Notes: generated by a model not told the origin, from the letters alone. A DNA stretch of 64,000 nt from Candidatus Neomicrothrix sp. UBA814 (GCA_002296525.1 DBIA01000035.1:62001-126000); one strand, 5' to 3'; shown: positions 1-9,176, counted from the first letter of the stretch. Translations and numbers: made by a program.

Positions 1-1259
1 TCCCTTCAAAGATGTTCGTCTATGCCGCAGACGTAGCTGAAACTATCCGCAACTCCTCTAGATATGGCATTCAGGCCGATATCGAAGAAATTAACTGGCC
101 CGCGATTCGCGACCGCGTGTTTGGCCGTATCGATCCGATAGCCCAAGGCGGAGAGGAGTACCGGCTAGGGGGTGAATGCCCCAATATCACCGTCTTCAGA
201 GGAACAGGCCAACTGGTAGATGAAAAAACGCTCGAAGTTTCAGGCAGCGACGGTCAAATAACTCGACTCTCCGGACGACATATCGTTTTGGGCGCAGGTG
301 CGCGACCCTTTATCCCTCCATACCCCGGCCTTGATCAGGTCCCCTTCCACACCTCAGACACGATTATGCGCATCGACTCGCTTCCCCAACGGATGATTAT
401 TTTCGGTGGAGGCTATATAGCCGCTGAATTGGGCCACGTATTCGAAGCCTTTGGTTGTGAAGTAACCATCATCAACCGAGGTGAACGGTTGTTACGCCGA
501 GAAGACGATGACATATCAGTCCGCTTCACCGAGATAGTGAGCCAGCGGATCGATGTTCGTTGCGGAAGTGAGGTGACGAAAGTTGAACAGGTCGGTAACG
601 GTATTCGTGTTGAGACTCAAAGAAATGAGGCTGTTGAAATCGTTGAAGGAGACATGCTTCTAGTGGCTGCAGGCCGCGTACCCAATGGTGATTTACTTGG
701 TGCATCGGACGTAGGCATTTCTTGTGAAGAAGGACGAGTTCTAGTCGACGAGTACTTCCGCACATCTCGCGAAGGGGTATGGGCTTTTGGGGACATCTCT
801 AACGTGCATCAACTCAAACATCTCGCGAATGCGGAGGTGAGGGCTTTGCGCCAAAACCTTCTGAAGGCAGAGGGAGAAAGAGACGGGCCGATGCTTAGCG
901 TTGATGACAAATTTGTCCCGCACGCAGTTTTCGGTCACCCTCAAGTTGCTTCAGTGGGCCTTACCGAAAGAGATGCAAAGGAGCAGGGGCTTAGCATTGT
1001 CGTGGCACGCAAGGACTATGGGGCGACTGCCTATGGTTGGGCCATGGAGGACTCTGAGGGCTTTTGTAAATTGATAGTCGACGCCGAAAGCCGGCAACTT
1101 TTGGGAGCCCACATCATCGGTCCGCAAGCATCGTCTTTGATTCAGTCGCTAGTGCAAGGCATGGAGTTCGGACAAACCGTGGACCAGTTAGCTTCCCAAC
1201 AGTTCTATATCCATCCAGCTCTGACTGAGGTCGTAGAAAATGCCCTGTTGGAAGTCTGA
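1..1259 (+). CDS. mtr: Mycothione reductase, 5' end cut by window edge
   Basis: This flavoprotein disulfide reductase of the mycothione reductase family would reduce oxidised mycothiol with NADPH in the cytosol. The reading frame is open to the window edge and the first visible residues are PSKMFVYAADVA, the segment right after the redox-active CxxxxC pair, so the FAD-binding N-terminus and both redox cysteines lie outside the window. Visible are the GAGARPFIPPYPGL strand, the NADP-binding GGGYIAAELG motif, an FGD loop (AFGDISN) and the C-terminal dimerisation domain ending in HPALTEVVENAL, which carries the His-Glu catalytic pair. The MFVYAADVA stretch and the actinobacterial setting favour Mtr over dihydrolipoamide dehydrogenase. 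The gene converges on the 2OG oxygenase 14 bases downstream. Confidence 0.85.
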   Translation, partial: PSKMFVYAADVAETIRNSSRYGIQADIEEINWPAIRDRVFGRIDPIAQGGEEYRLGGECPNITVFRGTGQLVDEKTLEVSGSDGQITRLSGRHIVLGAGARPFIPPYPGLDQVPFHTSDTIMRIDSLPQRMIIFGGGYIAAELGHVFEAFGCEVTIINRGERLLRREDDDISVRFTEIVSQRIDVRCGSEVTKVEQVGNGIRVETQRNEAVEIVEGDMLLVAAGRVPNGDLLGASDVGISCEEGRVLVDEYFRTSREGVWAFGDISNVHQLKHLANAEVRALRQNLLKAEGERDGPMLSVDDKFVPHAVFGHPQVASVGLTERDAKEQGLSIVVARKDYGATAYGWAMEDSEGFCKLIVDAESRQLLGAHIIGPQASSLIQSLVQGMEFGQTVDQLASQQFYIHPALTEVVENALLEV

Positions 1260-1273
1260 CTTCAACTACGTCG

Positions 1274-2236
1274 CTACTCGGCGCTCAGATTGATCTCCCA
1301 AAGAACCTGATCAAGGCAATCCCCAGCTGACATAGTCGGAAAGTTGCAAGGGCGTTCCGGCGAAACTGTTGAGGGAATAGGTGACAGGATCGTCCAGGGC
1401 GTGGGATGGCAGAACTGAACAACGCTCAGCCGTCCTTCGAGTTGGTCCTTGTCTGCTACGACCCGATGCCATCCAACCGGCACGAGTCCGTTCGTCAATC
1501 GTTCAAGCATGATGCCGGTGTTGATGATTACATGCCCATCAGGCGGTGCAGCGTCAACCCACTCGTCTTCGACCTTGACCTGAAGACCCCGTGCGGTAGC
1601 GCGGGGAAGGGCAGTAATCAGATTGATATCTCCATGTTCCTCTGCCCATACGTGCCCGCCGTTACCGCTGCCAGGGGCTTCACCCATCGGCGGGTATTGA
1701 ATTGCTCGAGTCAGGTGCGAGCCATGCTGAAGCATTGTGTCGAAATAGTTTTCATTTGCGCCAACACCAGTGGCAATGATTCTCAAGAAACGAGTCTGCA
1801 GTTCAACCAGACACTCGTGGAAATGAGTCAAGATTTCTGCAGCGTTAGATATATGTCGAGATGGGAAGACTGGGTCACCGTAGCGATGGGGATAACGCTC
1901 TCTTAAGGGGTGGCCTGAGGGCAAAGCTGTTCCCCAATTCAACATCTCCTTCCAATCTGGAGTGTCGGAAATAGCGGCGGTTTCAACCAGAAGGCCGGTA
2001 TAACCAGTTTGTCCTCTTGCGCCAGACGCCACATATTCTTCTTTTATCTCGGTGGGAAGGGCGAAAAATTCTGAGAGCACATCGTAAGTTTCGTCGAGCA
2101 TGTTTTCGGAAAGATCATGCTTGGTGTACACGAACCCTGTGCTTAAGCTTCGCATGACTCCGTCGATGGTGGCGAGACGGTCCTTGGCGCTTCCACGTTC
2201 AAAGGCGAGAAGATCAACGTCGAGAATTTCAGTCAT
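1274..2236 (-). CDS. 2-oxoglutarate/Fe(II) oxygenase, isopenicillin N synthase-like
   Basis: This 320-residue protein of the isopenicillin-N-synthase/2OG-Fe(II) dioxygenase superfamily has an N-terminal DIOX_N-like region (about 5-120) and a C-terminal jelly-roll. The iron ligands are visible as His201-x-Asp203 (EEHGDINLI) and His257 (GWHRVV), and the 2-oxoglutarate-binding RxS pair is Arg269/Ser271 (GRLSVV). All key residues are present, so it should be active. Its substrate cannot be read from the sequence. It is the last gene of the minus-strand run, 26 bases after the NadD-like gene. Confidence is high for the family and low for a specific function. Confidence 0.85.
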   Translation of the reverse strand: MTEILDVDLLAFERGSAKDRLATIDGVMRSLSTGFVYTKHDLSENMLDETYDVLSEFFALPTEIKEEYVASGARGQTGYTGLLVETAAISDTPDWKEMLNWGTALPSGHPLRERYPHRYGDPVFPSRHISNAAEILTHFHECLVELQTRFLRIIATGVGANENYFDTMLQHGSHLTRAIQYPPMGEAPGSGNGGHVWAEEHGDINLITALPRATARGLQVKVEDEWVDAAPPDGHVIINTGIMLERLTNGLVPVGWHRVVADKDQLEGRLSVVQFCHPTPWTILSPIPSTVSPERPCNFPTMSAGDCLDQVLWEINLSAE

Positions 2237-2262
2237 TAAGTGCCAAGGTATGTGGAAATGGC

Positions 2263-2838
2263 TCAGTTGTCAGTCAGTTTTTCGCTTAACCACCGCTCGT
2301 AACGCTCGCTATCGGTCCATGCGCCCGTAGCGACGTCGAATTTCTGAGCGGGTTGAAGCATCAATGAAATAGAGCCGCCTCGGGCTTCGGAGCTGGAAAC
2401 AAGTTCAAGGCCAGAAGCTATGGGCAGTTCTAGCTCAGAGGGTGTTTCGAACGGTTCTCTGGGAGCGACCGCGACCTTCGGAAGAGTAGACAGGACCGAG
2501 TCTCGCAAGCCTGGGTTGTTGTCGTAGAAAACTGGATCCTGAATTTGGTGCCACTTGTCGGCTCCCATGATCAGCAGGTCATATCCGAGCGCAATATCTG
2601 CGAGTAGCTGCTTCTCAGTCACTTTTACTTTGAGCCACTCAAACTCCTTAGCTACCTCGTGCAATACTGCGAGGCGATGCTCGAATAATGGCCGCACAAC
2701 TTCTTCTTTGGCCAATGCGATACGACTAACCGTCCACACGACAGTGTCAACGTTGCAGTGTGTTATAGCTGCTTCGGAGATGGCTAGATGGGCAATGGTT
2801 GGGGGGTTGAAAGAGCCCGGGTACACAGCTATTGCCAT
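2263..2838 (-). CDS. NadD-like nucleotidyltransferase with atypical motif
   Basis: This 191-residue protein has the nucleotidyltransferase/HIGH fold seen in nicotinate-nucleotide adenylyltransferases. The first strand and loop (AVYPGSFNPPTIAHL) match GGTFDPPHxGHL, except that the first His is Thr and the Gly is Ala. The middle motif IMGADKWHQ resembles the substrate loop of NadD, and LVSSSEARGG replaces the C-terminal ISSTxxR motif. Because the first catalytic His is not conserved, NadD itself is not secure; it may be a paralogue using another substrate. It begins one base after the J-domain gene (TGATATG), so the two are probably co-translated. Confidence 0.7.
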   Translation of the reverse strand: MAIAVYPGSFNPPTIAHLAISEAAITHCNVDTVVWTVSRIALAKEEVVRPLFEHRLAVLHEVAKEFEWLKVKVTEKQLLADIALGYDLLIMGADKWHQIQDPVFYDNNPGLRDSVLSTLPKVAVAPREPFETPSELELPIASGLELVSSSEARGGSISLMLQPAQKFDVATGAWTDSERYERWLSEKLTDN

Positions 2839-2839
2839 A

Positions 2840-3553
2840 TCAAACGCGTCTGCCGGTCAAGGCTTTCAAAACACGGGGGTTGCCGCCGAGTTGCATCTCA
2901 ATGTCTCTGCTAATTCCGTGAGCGAGGTTGTCCCACATTCGATCTAAGAGCTGAGCTTCGCGAATATCTCGTTGTGACACCTCTCTGGCGGTGCAAGCCC
3001 GTAACAGTTTCTCGCAGTGTTGCTTGATCCCGACCAAGGCGACTACTAGGGCCAGATCAAGAGGTGCCGAACCGGCTTTGCGAGCGAGTTGTGATTTACT
3101 TTTGATGTCGCTCCCCAAACCTCGGACTATAGATTCAGCGAGATCCGCATAAGTTTCTTTGGGGCACTTGTGTCGTGTAGCGAGCGCGCGAGTTGCGCTC
3201 TTCGCTGACTCCAAGCCGAGCCGGGTTGACTGGCGACGTAAGCTCTCGAACCACTTTGCTTTAGCACTGCGATGGACGCCGGTAGGCGGTCGCGGTTTCT
3301 GTGGCGCATCAGAAGTGTCAGTGCGCCGCAAAGATTGGTCGTATTTGAATCTTCGATCCGGGTCCGAGAGGATGAACCATGCTCGATTTAGCTGCTGCAT
3401 TTTTGACGAGTTGCCGGCGTTTCGGTCGGGGTGATAGCTAAATGCAAGCTTTCGGTAAGCCCTCTTCAGCTCTTGCTGGGAGACAGTTGAAGCCACGCCG
3501 AACTGCTCATACAGCGATCCCTGATTAGTGGTCATAGATGAACTGTCGGTCAT
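2840..3553 (-). CDS. J-domain (DnaJ-like) protein
   Basis: This 237-residue protein has an N-terminal J-domain (about residues 13-77) with the HPD motif at 41-43 (SYHPDRNAG) and the expected flanking helices, so it should stimulate an Hsp70 partner's ATPase. There is no Gly/Phe-rich linker and no CxxCxGxG zinc-finger repeats, so it is not a full DnaJ. The rest (about 80-237) is a basic, mostly helical region that I do not recognise. It starts 3 bases after the end of selD and is probably in the same transcript. Met7 is an alternative start. Confidence 0.85.
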   Translation of the reverse strand: MTDSSSMTTNQGSLYEQFGVASTVSQQELKRAYRKLAFSYHPDRNAGNSSKMQQLNRAWFILSDPDRRFKYDQSLRRTDTSDAPQKPRPPTGVHRSAKAKWFESLRRQSTRLGLESAKSATRALATRHKCPKETYADLAESIVRGLGSDIKSKSQLARKAGSAPLDLALVVALVGIKQHCEKLLRACTAREVSQRDIREAQLLDRMWDNLAHGISRDIEMQLGGNPRVLKALTGRRV

Positions 3554-3556
3554 GGT

Positions 3557-4615
3557 TCAGTTCCTAAGGGTTATCTGCCCTGCTGTGCCGCTTTGCAGGC
3601 CGCCGATAATTTCTGCCATGTGACCACCATCACGCAGCTCGGTCACGGCCTCCGTAGCTGCAGCCGGATCGCAAGAAAACAAAAGCCCTCCGGAAGTTTG
3701 AGCATCGCACATGATCAAACGGTCAGTGCGTGACCCCCCTGATAAGTGGGGCTCTAAATGGTCGAGATTTCTTTCGGTGCCTCCGGCCACAAAACCTTCT
3801 TCGACGAGATCGGCAACACCGGGCAACCTAGGTACGGCCTCGATGTCAACGAATGCCGACAGTCCACTAGCGGAAAGCAACTCGTGTAAATGTCCAAGGA
3901 GGCCGAAACCGGTGACATCAGTAGCGGCCGACGCTTTAACTTGCAGGGCAGCTTCAGCGGCGGCTGCATTCAGTCGTGTCATCTCACGCACACCAGCTGT
4001 ATAAATCGCTTGTAGTCGACCTCCCTCTTGGGTTGCCTCTGGGTCGGAACGTTTGAGAGCAGTAGCGAGAAAGCCGGTTCCTAATGGTTTAGTCAAAACC
4101 AATGCGTGTCCCTCGCGCCCACCACTATTGGTGAGAGCGGAATTTTCGTCGACCTCACCTACAAGAGACATTCCGTACATCGGCTCGGGTCCGTCAACGG
4201 TATGCCCGCCTGCTACTACCCAGCCACCGTTGGTCGCCGATTCGTGGCCACCGATGAGTACTTCACTTAAGATCTCTAACGGAAGTTCGTCACGAGGCCA
4301 TGCGACCAAATTGAGCGCAAATAAGGGCTTCCCACCCATTGCGTAGACGTCGCTAACAGCGTTAGCCGCTGCGATTTGGCCCCAGATTTTGGGGTCGTCA
4401 ACTATTGGTGTAAAGAAGTCAGCTGTCGCAACTAAAGCAGTGCCATCAGGCCGTCGCCAGACGGCGGCATCGTCGTTATGTTCCGTTCCAACTAAGAGGT
4501 CGGGGTGATGGGTAGTGGGTAAATGACGCAACACGTGCGCCAGGTCGCTAGGGCCTAATTTGCAAGCTCAACCAGCACCGTGGCTGTATTGGGTTAGTCG
4601 GATCAAACTTGTCAC
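3557..4615 (-). CDS. selD: Selenophosphate synthetase (SelD), itself a selenoprotein with in-frame UGA
   Basis: SelD makes selenophosphate from selenide and ATP, the selenium donor for selenocysteine tRNA. From the GTG at 4615 the frame reads VTSLIRLTQYSHGAG, then UGA (4568-4570), then ACKLGP. This matches the family N-terminus RLTQYSHGAGCGCK with the catalytic Cys replaced by UGA and the catalytic Lys kept three residues on (Sec16, Lys19; Cys17/Lys20 in E. coli). Downstream are the ATP-binding AIRS N-domain (DDAAVW, AANAVSDVYAMGG) and the C-domain (TDVTGFGLLGH, QTSGGL). The product is 352 residues with Sec. A caller treating UGA as stop would begin at GTG 4534 and lose the active site. The start is less certain: GTG 4615 has no clear ribosome site, and TTG 4606 is possible. 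Its own stop is also UGA. It lies 23 bases after the nucleoside hydrolase. Confidence 0.93.
4524..4542 (-). promoter_or_regulatory. Candidate bacterial SECIS hairpin of selD
   Basis: Starting 26 bases after the UGA, the mRNA can form a 7-base-pair stem (UGGCGCA with UGCGUCA, one G-U pair) closed by the five-base loop CGUGU. The loop guanine is 34 bases after the UGA, inside the spacing usual for bacterial SECIS elements (about 16-37 bases), and is the second loop base. The fold was found by hand and has not been energy-scored. Confidence 0.6.
4568..4570 (-). other. UGA selenocysteine codon in selD
   Basis: This in-frame TGA sits at the catalytic Cys/Sec position of SelD, preceded by codons for HGAG and followed by codons for ACKLG. 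Reading through it restores the complete conserved N-terminus in one frame with no frameshift, which is what a recoded selenocysteine codon should look like. Confidence 0.92.
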
Positions 4616-4638
4616 AGCACCAAGGTAGCTCTATCCGG

Positions 4639-5568
4639 CTACTCGGCCGTATATGTGCGCATGGTCTCAAAGAAAATATTCATGCCGCGATCGCGATCTA
4701 TGGCGTAACCAACCTGACAGTTCAACGGCTGGTTGTCCCAGCCTCTCTCGTCTACGACGGTCATACCAGTGGTGTGCCTTCCTTCGGTTTCGACGCGTAC
4801 AGTTCGAGGCTCGAAAGTAAATATTTCTGGGTGAGTGACCGCGAGGATTGCGCATGGGTCGTGTAGCGGGACCCGCTGCCCGCTAGTCCTTTTCTGATAT
4901 GAGGAGAGGTAGAAGTCGAAAAGGTCAGCGGCGAATATTGCCACTGGATTGTTGATCTCGCGTAGGCCAACGATGGTGTCTTCGTCGATACCAAATTGGT
5001 GTGTCAGATTTAGTCCAGCCATCAGGAACCGTTCGAACCCGGCGTTGAAAACTATCGCTGCGGCATGAGGGTCGGCCCAAACGTTGAATTCCGCAGTAGG
5101 CGTCACATTTCCTGCCCCAGCGCTTCCACCCATAATGGAGATCCCAGCAACACGCTGAACTATGTCAGGAGCTTGCTGAACCGCTAACGCTATGTTGGTC
5201 AGGGGGCCAATCGGAACAAGCCACACGTCGTCGTTATTTCGGATGGTCTCAATGAGAAAACGCACTGCGTCGGAGCTTGCAGACGAACGCGTTACTGCCG
5301 GACGAACTGGCCCATCTAGCCCGGTCTTTCCATGAGCCTCTTCAGCATGGCGAGCCGCAACCAGCAGAGGTTTTTCGGCCCCCGCGTGTATCTCGACGTT
5401 AAGTCCCACTAATTCAGCCAAAAGGAGAGCATTATCGGTTGTTAGGTCGAGGGGAGCATTCCCAGACACCGTTGTGATTCCTAGGACCTCGGTTAAGTCA
5501 GCTGCCATCATTATTGCTATGGCATCGTCGTGTCCCGGATCACAATCGATGATTACTTTGGGTCTCAT
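4639..5568 (-). CDS. Inosine-uridine preferring nucleoside hydrolase
   Basis: This 309-residue enzyme should hydrolyse the N-glycosidic bond of nucleosides to free base and ribose. The hallmark Asp cluster is at the N-terminus (VIIDCDPGHDDAIAI), which coordinates catalytic calcium. Also visible are VPIGPLTNIALA, SIMGGSAGAGNVTPTAEFN and, near the C-terminus, HDPCAILAV. I chose ATG 5568 because it precedes MRPKVIIDCD and overlaps the previous stop codon as ATGA; a longer frame reaches upstream but lacks conservation. It lies 23 bases before selD. Substrate preference cannot be read from the sequence. Confidence 0.9.
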   Translation of the reverse strand: MRPKVIIDCDPGHDDAIAIMMAADLTEVLGITTVSGNAPLDLTTDNALLLAELVGLNVEIHAGAEKPLLVAARHAEEAHGKTGLDGPVRPAVTRSSASSDAVRFLIETIRNNDDVWLVPIGPLTNIALAVQQAPDIVQRVAGISIMGGSAGAGNVTPTAEFNVWADPHAAAIVFNAGFERFLMAGLNLTHQFGIDEDTIVGLREINNPVAIFAADLFDFYLSSYQKRTSGQRVPLHDPCAILAVTHPEIFTFEPRTVRVETEGRHTTGMTVVDERGWDNQPLNCQVGYAIDRDRGMNIFFETMRTYTAE

Positions 5569-6281
5569 AGACGCCTCATTCCCGGTCCGTTCTCGTTTGT
5601 TGCACCCCAATAATGGGGGAGACGTAGGTAGCCAACTCGAGGTAAGTCAATATTGGGGGAAAGTCCCTGATAAATCTTAAGCCGCTGAATGGTTCGAATA
5701 TGACTGAGCATTTCGTAGAAAACCATCCATAGAGAGCCTTCCAGGGTATAAACGATCTGCGAGTTGTCTTCTGGGCTGACGGCAGCACCTCGAGGCAAAG
5801 TGGTGATCACATATTCCCAGAATTGTGTTCCTCGCACGGTTTTGATCTCAGATCGGAAAGTCTCTGTACCTTCCTGTTCTACGAGGCGAGTAAGCCAACT
5901 AATTCCCAAGTTGAGTTTGTCTAACAGGTCGGGAACTTCCCAAAAAAGCTCGGGATCAAGGAAACGGTCCCACTTATTGTTAGGGCCCATTTGATGCTCG
6001 CCCCAGTTGATTGGATCTGGGGTGGCCTCGTCGGGCCACAACAGGTGGCCAGCTCTTCTCTTGGTGAACACAAGGGCATCCCAGGCGATGTGAGAGACCT
6101 GGCGTCTACACGACCACCACATCCACTCCCTTTCAGGTGATGGATCATGAAAGTCGAGCTGATCGTCTGTTAGGCCTTCAATCTCCGCCTCAACCCAACT
6201 GGCAATATGTGGGTACCAAGGCATAGCCCCCGAAGTTTCCTCCGTTGGCATTTCGAGAATGTCGGATCTAGTCAAGGCCAT
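5565..6281 (-). CDS. Uncharacterised protein, possibly DinB-like
   Basis: I do not firmly recognise this 238-residue, Trp- and His-rich soluble protein. Histidines in QVSHIAWDA (about residue 64) and MLSHIRTIQ (about residue 202), on predicted helices, recall the metal-binding histidines of the DinB/YfiT four-helix fold, whose actinobacterial members include mycothiol-dependent enzymes. That assignment is tentative. No signal peptide or membrane segment is visible. It starts 36 bases after gcvP and its stop overlaps the nucleoside hydrolase start by ATGA. Confidence 0.6.
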   Translation of the reverse strand: MALTRSDILEMPTEETSGAMPWYPHIASWVEAEIEGLTDDQLDFHDPSPEREWMWWSCRRQVSHIAWDALVFTKRRAGHLLWPDEATPDPINWGEHQMGPNNKWDRFLDPELFWEVPDLLDKLNLGISWLTRLVEQEGTETFRSEIKTVRGTQFWEYVITTLPRGAAVSPEDNSQIVYTLEGSLWMVFYEMLSHIRTIQRLKIYQGLSPNIDLPRVGYLRLPHYWGATNENGPGMRRL

Positions 6282-6317
6282 GCTGAAACGCTAGTCGTGA
6301 CACAACCGGCGAAGAGA

Positions 6318-9176
6318 TCAGATCGACAGATCTTCAAACGCTCGAGGGTCCGGGCAACTGCAGACCAGGTTCCGGTCGCCGTGGGCGCCATCGATCCTGC
6401 TAACGGGAGGCCAATATTTATCCAAGCGGATTGAACTTAATGGGTAAGCCGCTTCTTCTCTGCTGTAGGGATGCTCCCAATTACTAGCTGTCACATCCTC
6501 TGCTGTGTGGGGCGAGTTGCGCAATGGATTATCTTCCATGGTCCATTCGCCCGATTCAATTTTCGATATTTCTTTACGTATTTCGATCATGGCATCACAG
6601 AATCGATCAATTTCTTCTTTGGATTCGCTCTCGGTCGGTTCCACCATCAAAGTTCCAGCGACTGGGAAGGACATTGTCGGAGCGTGGAACCCATAGTCAA
6701 TGAGTCTCTTAGCAACATCATCAACGCTCACGAATTCGGAATGGGCACGTAAATCCAGGATGCATTCATGGGCTATCAGACCGTTTTGGCCGCGGAACAG
6801 CACCGGGTAGCTGTCTTGGAGCCGCGAGGCAACGTAATTAGCGTTCAAGATCGCGACCGAAGTCGCCTGTCTTAAGCCGTCAGCTCCCATCATGGCTATG
6901 TACATCCAAGGGATGGGGAGAATTCCAGCTGAGCCCCAAGGAGCCGCAGCTATAGCGCCACTACCTGAGGCCGGACCAGCTTCGGGGATAAGAGGATGGT
7001 TTGGTAAAAAGGCCGCAAGATGCTCTTTCGTCGCGACGGGTCCAATGCCGGGGCCGCCGCCACCATGGGGGATGCAAAAGGTCTTGTGAAGGTTTAGATG
7101 ACTTACATCAGCCCCAAAAGCTCCAGGGGCCGCGAGTCCTACCAAGGCATTGAGATTGGCGCCATCGACGTAAACCTGACCGCCGGCCTCATGAACTAGG
7201 TGACAAATTTCACTGATTCCTACTTCGAAAACTCCATGTGTCGACGGGTAGGTAACCATGATCGCTGCGAGCTCACTTTTGTGATTAGCGATTTTTTCTC
7301 GAAGGTCTTGCAGCGATATATCACCATTTTCAGCGCAATCCACGACGACCACTCTCAGGCCAGCCATGACGGCCGAAGCAGCATTGGTCCCATGTGCGGA
7401 GGAAGGAATCAGGCATACATCTCGACTCTCATCACCTTGCGCCTCGTGGTAGCGCTTGATTGCAAGCAGACCAGCAAATTCCCCTTGTGAACCCGCGTTG
7501 GGTTGGAGAGATATCGCGTCGTAGCCAGTGCACTCAAGCAGCCATTCTTCTAAATCTGAGATCAATTCCATATAGCCCTGAGCTTGATCAAGTGGAGCAA
7601 AGGGGTGAATATCGGAGAAGTCGGCCCAAGTGATCGGTTCCATTTCAGTTGTTGCGTTCAACTTCATGGTGCAGCTGCCTAGAGGGATCATGCCTCGGTC
7701 AAGAGCTATGTCCTTGTCTGACAAACGACGGATATATCTGAGCATTTCGGTTTCGGATTTGTGGGTATTGAAAACGGCATGAGTCAGAAAATCTGACGAT
7801 CGTCTCAGTGGCTCCTTGATCCCTGAATCCGGAACGATTTCCTTAAGGCCTCGGTCGTGTTCTGAGAAGCATCGTAATAGAGCCTCAATGAGCGCTGTAT
7901 CGCAGGTCTCATCTAAGGCAATGCCGACTACATCTGCATTTACAAAATGCAGATTGAAGCCCTCCTTGAGGGCACGGGCGACGATGTCAGATGCTTGGCC
8001 AGGCGCCGACACCCTCAGGGTGTCAAAAAAGGATTCGTTCAATACTGGAAAGCCGACGCCCTGTAAGCCCAACGCCAACTTTGATGTCAGGTCGTGGACA
8101 CGCGTGGCAATCGCCCGCAGCCCATCGGGGCCATGCCAAACTGCGTACATTGACGCAATGACAGCTAAAAGTACCTGAGCGGTGCAGATATTGCTCGTAG
8201 CTTTTTCTCGTCGAATATGTTGCTCTCGAGTTTGTAATGCCAGCCGAGTGGCTGGCCTCCCTGCACTGTCGACTGATACGCCCACTAAACGACCAGGAAG
8301 AGCCCGCTTGTGGCTCTCCCGTGCGGCGAGGTAACCGGCATGAGGCCCTCCGAAGCCCAAAGGCACTCCGAAGCGTTGTGAGGTGCCAACAACCAGATCT
8401 GCTCCTAATTCTCCGGGAGGGGTGATCAGGCAAAGCGCTAGAAGATCTGAGGCGACACACAAGAGACCATCACCTTTGTGGAGATTCTCAGCGACCGGCC
8501 GGATATCGCGAATTTCCCCAGAAGAGCCTGGATATTGAACGAGCGCCCCATAACACTCGCTGTTGTCCAGGTCTTTCCAGGCATCCCCAATTTTTATTTG
8601 AATCCCAAGTGCTTGTGCTCGAGTTCGAACCACGTCGATGGTTTGGGGGTGACAATCGGAATCAACGAAAAATTTTTGCGCCCCACTTTTGGTTAAGCGA
8701 CGTGCCATTGTCATTGCTTCAGCCGCCGCCGTGCTCTCATCAAGCAACGAACTGTTAGCAATCTCCATACCGGTCAGTTCGCAAACCACCGTCTGGTAAT
8801 TGAGGAGCGCTTCGAGTCGGCCCTGACTTATTTCAGGTTGATATGGGGTGTAAGCGGTATACCAAGCCGGATTTTCCAACACTCGGCGAATGACTACGGC
8901 TGGGGTGACGGTGTTGTAGTAGCCGAGACCGATCAAAGATTTAACGGTTCTATTTTTTTGTGCTATCCCGCGGATTCTGTCGATTGCTTCAACCTCGGTG
9001 AGTGGCGTCGGGAGGTTGAGTGGCTTGGTGTTTCGAATCGTTTCCGGCAGAGCTGCATCAGTAAGCGCTTCAAGGTCTGAGTAGCCAACCGACTTCAGCA
9101 TTGCCTGGATGTCCTCTTCGCGAGGACCGATGTGCCGATCAACAAAACTATTTTCCGGCGCAGGAACAGTAGTCAT
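6318..9176 (-). CDS. gcvP: Glycine dehydrogenase (decarboxylating), P-protein
   Basis: This 952-residue single-chain P-protein of the glycine cleavage system decarboxylates glycine with PLP and passes the aminomethyl group to lipoyl-GcvH. Both family halves are present: the N-terminal half opens with FVDRHIGPREEDIQAML, and the C-terminal half carries the PLP-binding lysine near residue 698 in NLHKTFCIPHGGGGPG. The length is that of full bacterial GcvP, not the split GcvPA/GcvPB type. It starts 6 bases after gcvT, so both are under the glycine riboswitch. No gcvH or gcvL lies in the window. Confidence 0.97.
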   Translation of the reverse strand: MTTVPAPENSFVDRHIGPREEDIQAMLKSVGYSDLEALTDAALPETIRNTKPLNLPTPLTEVEAIDRIRGIAQKNRTVKSLIGLGYYNTVTPAVVIRRVLENPAWYTAYTPYQPEISQGRLEALLNYQTVVCELTGMEIANSSLLDESTAAAEAMTMARRLTKSGAQKFFVDSDCHPQTIDVVRTRAQALGIQIKIGDAWKDLDNSECYGALVQYPGSSGEIRDIRPVAENLHKGDGLLCVASDLLALCLITPPGELGADLVVGTSQRFGVPLGFGGPHAGYLAARESHKRALPGRLVGVSVDSAGRPATRLALQTREQHIRREKATSNICTAQVLLAVIASMYAVWHGPDGLRAIATRVHDLTSKLALGLQGVGFPVLNESFFDTLRVSAPGQASDIVARALKEGFNLHFVNADVVGIALDETCDTALIEALLRCFSEHDRGLKEIVPDSGIKEPLRRSSDFLTHAVFNTHKSETEMLRYIRRLSDKDIALDRGMIPLGSCTMKLNATTEMEPITWADFSDIHPFAPLDQAQGYMELISDLEEWLLECTGYDAISLQPNAGSQGEFAGLLAIKRYHEAQGDESRDVCLIPSSAHGTNAASAVMAGLRVVVVDCAENGDISLQDLREKIANHKSELAAIMVTYPSTHGVFEVGISEICHLVHEAGGQVYVDGANLNALVGLAAPGAFGADVSHLNLHKTFCIPHGGGGPGIGPVATKEHLAAFLPNHPLIPEAGPASGSGAIAAAPWGSAGILPIPWMYIAMMGADGLRQATSVAILNANYVASRLQDSYPVLFRGQNGLIAHECILDLRAHSEFVSVDDVAKRLIDYGFHAPTMSFPVAGTLMVEPTESESKEEIDRFCDAMIEIRKEISKIESGEWTMEDNPLRNSPHTAEDVTASNWEHPYSREEAAYPLSSIRLDKYWPPVSRIDGAHGDRNLVCSCPDPRAFEDLSI

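Noticed and set aside
4535..4615. Frameshift or sequencing error as the reason for the truncated SelD N-terminus
   Set aside because: The frame is continuous on both sides of a single TGA, the TGA sits exactly at the catalytic residue, and a second gene in the window shows the same pattern at its own catalytic position.
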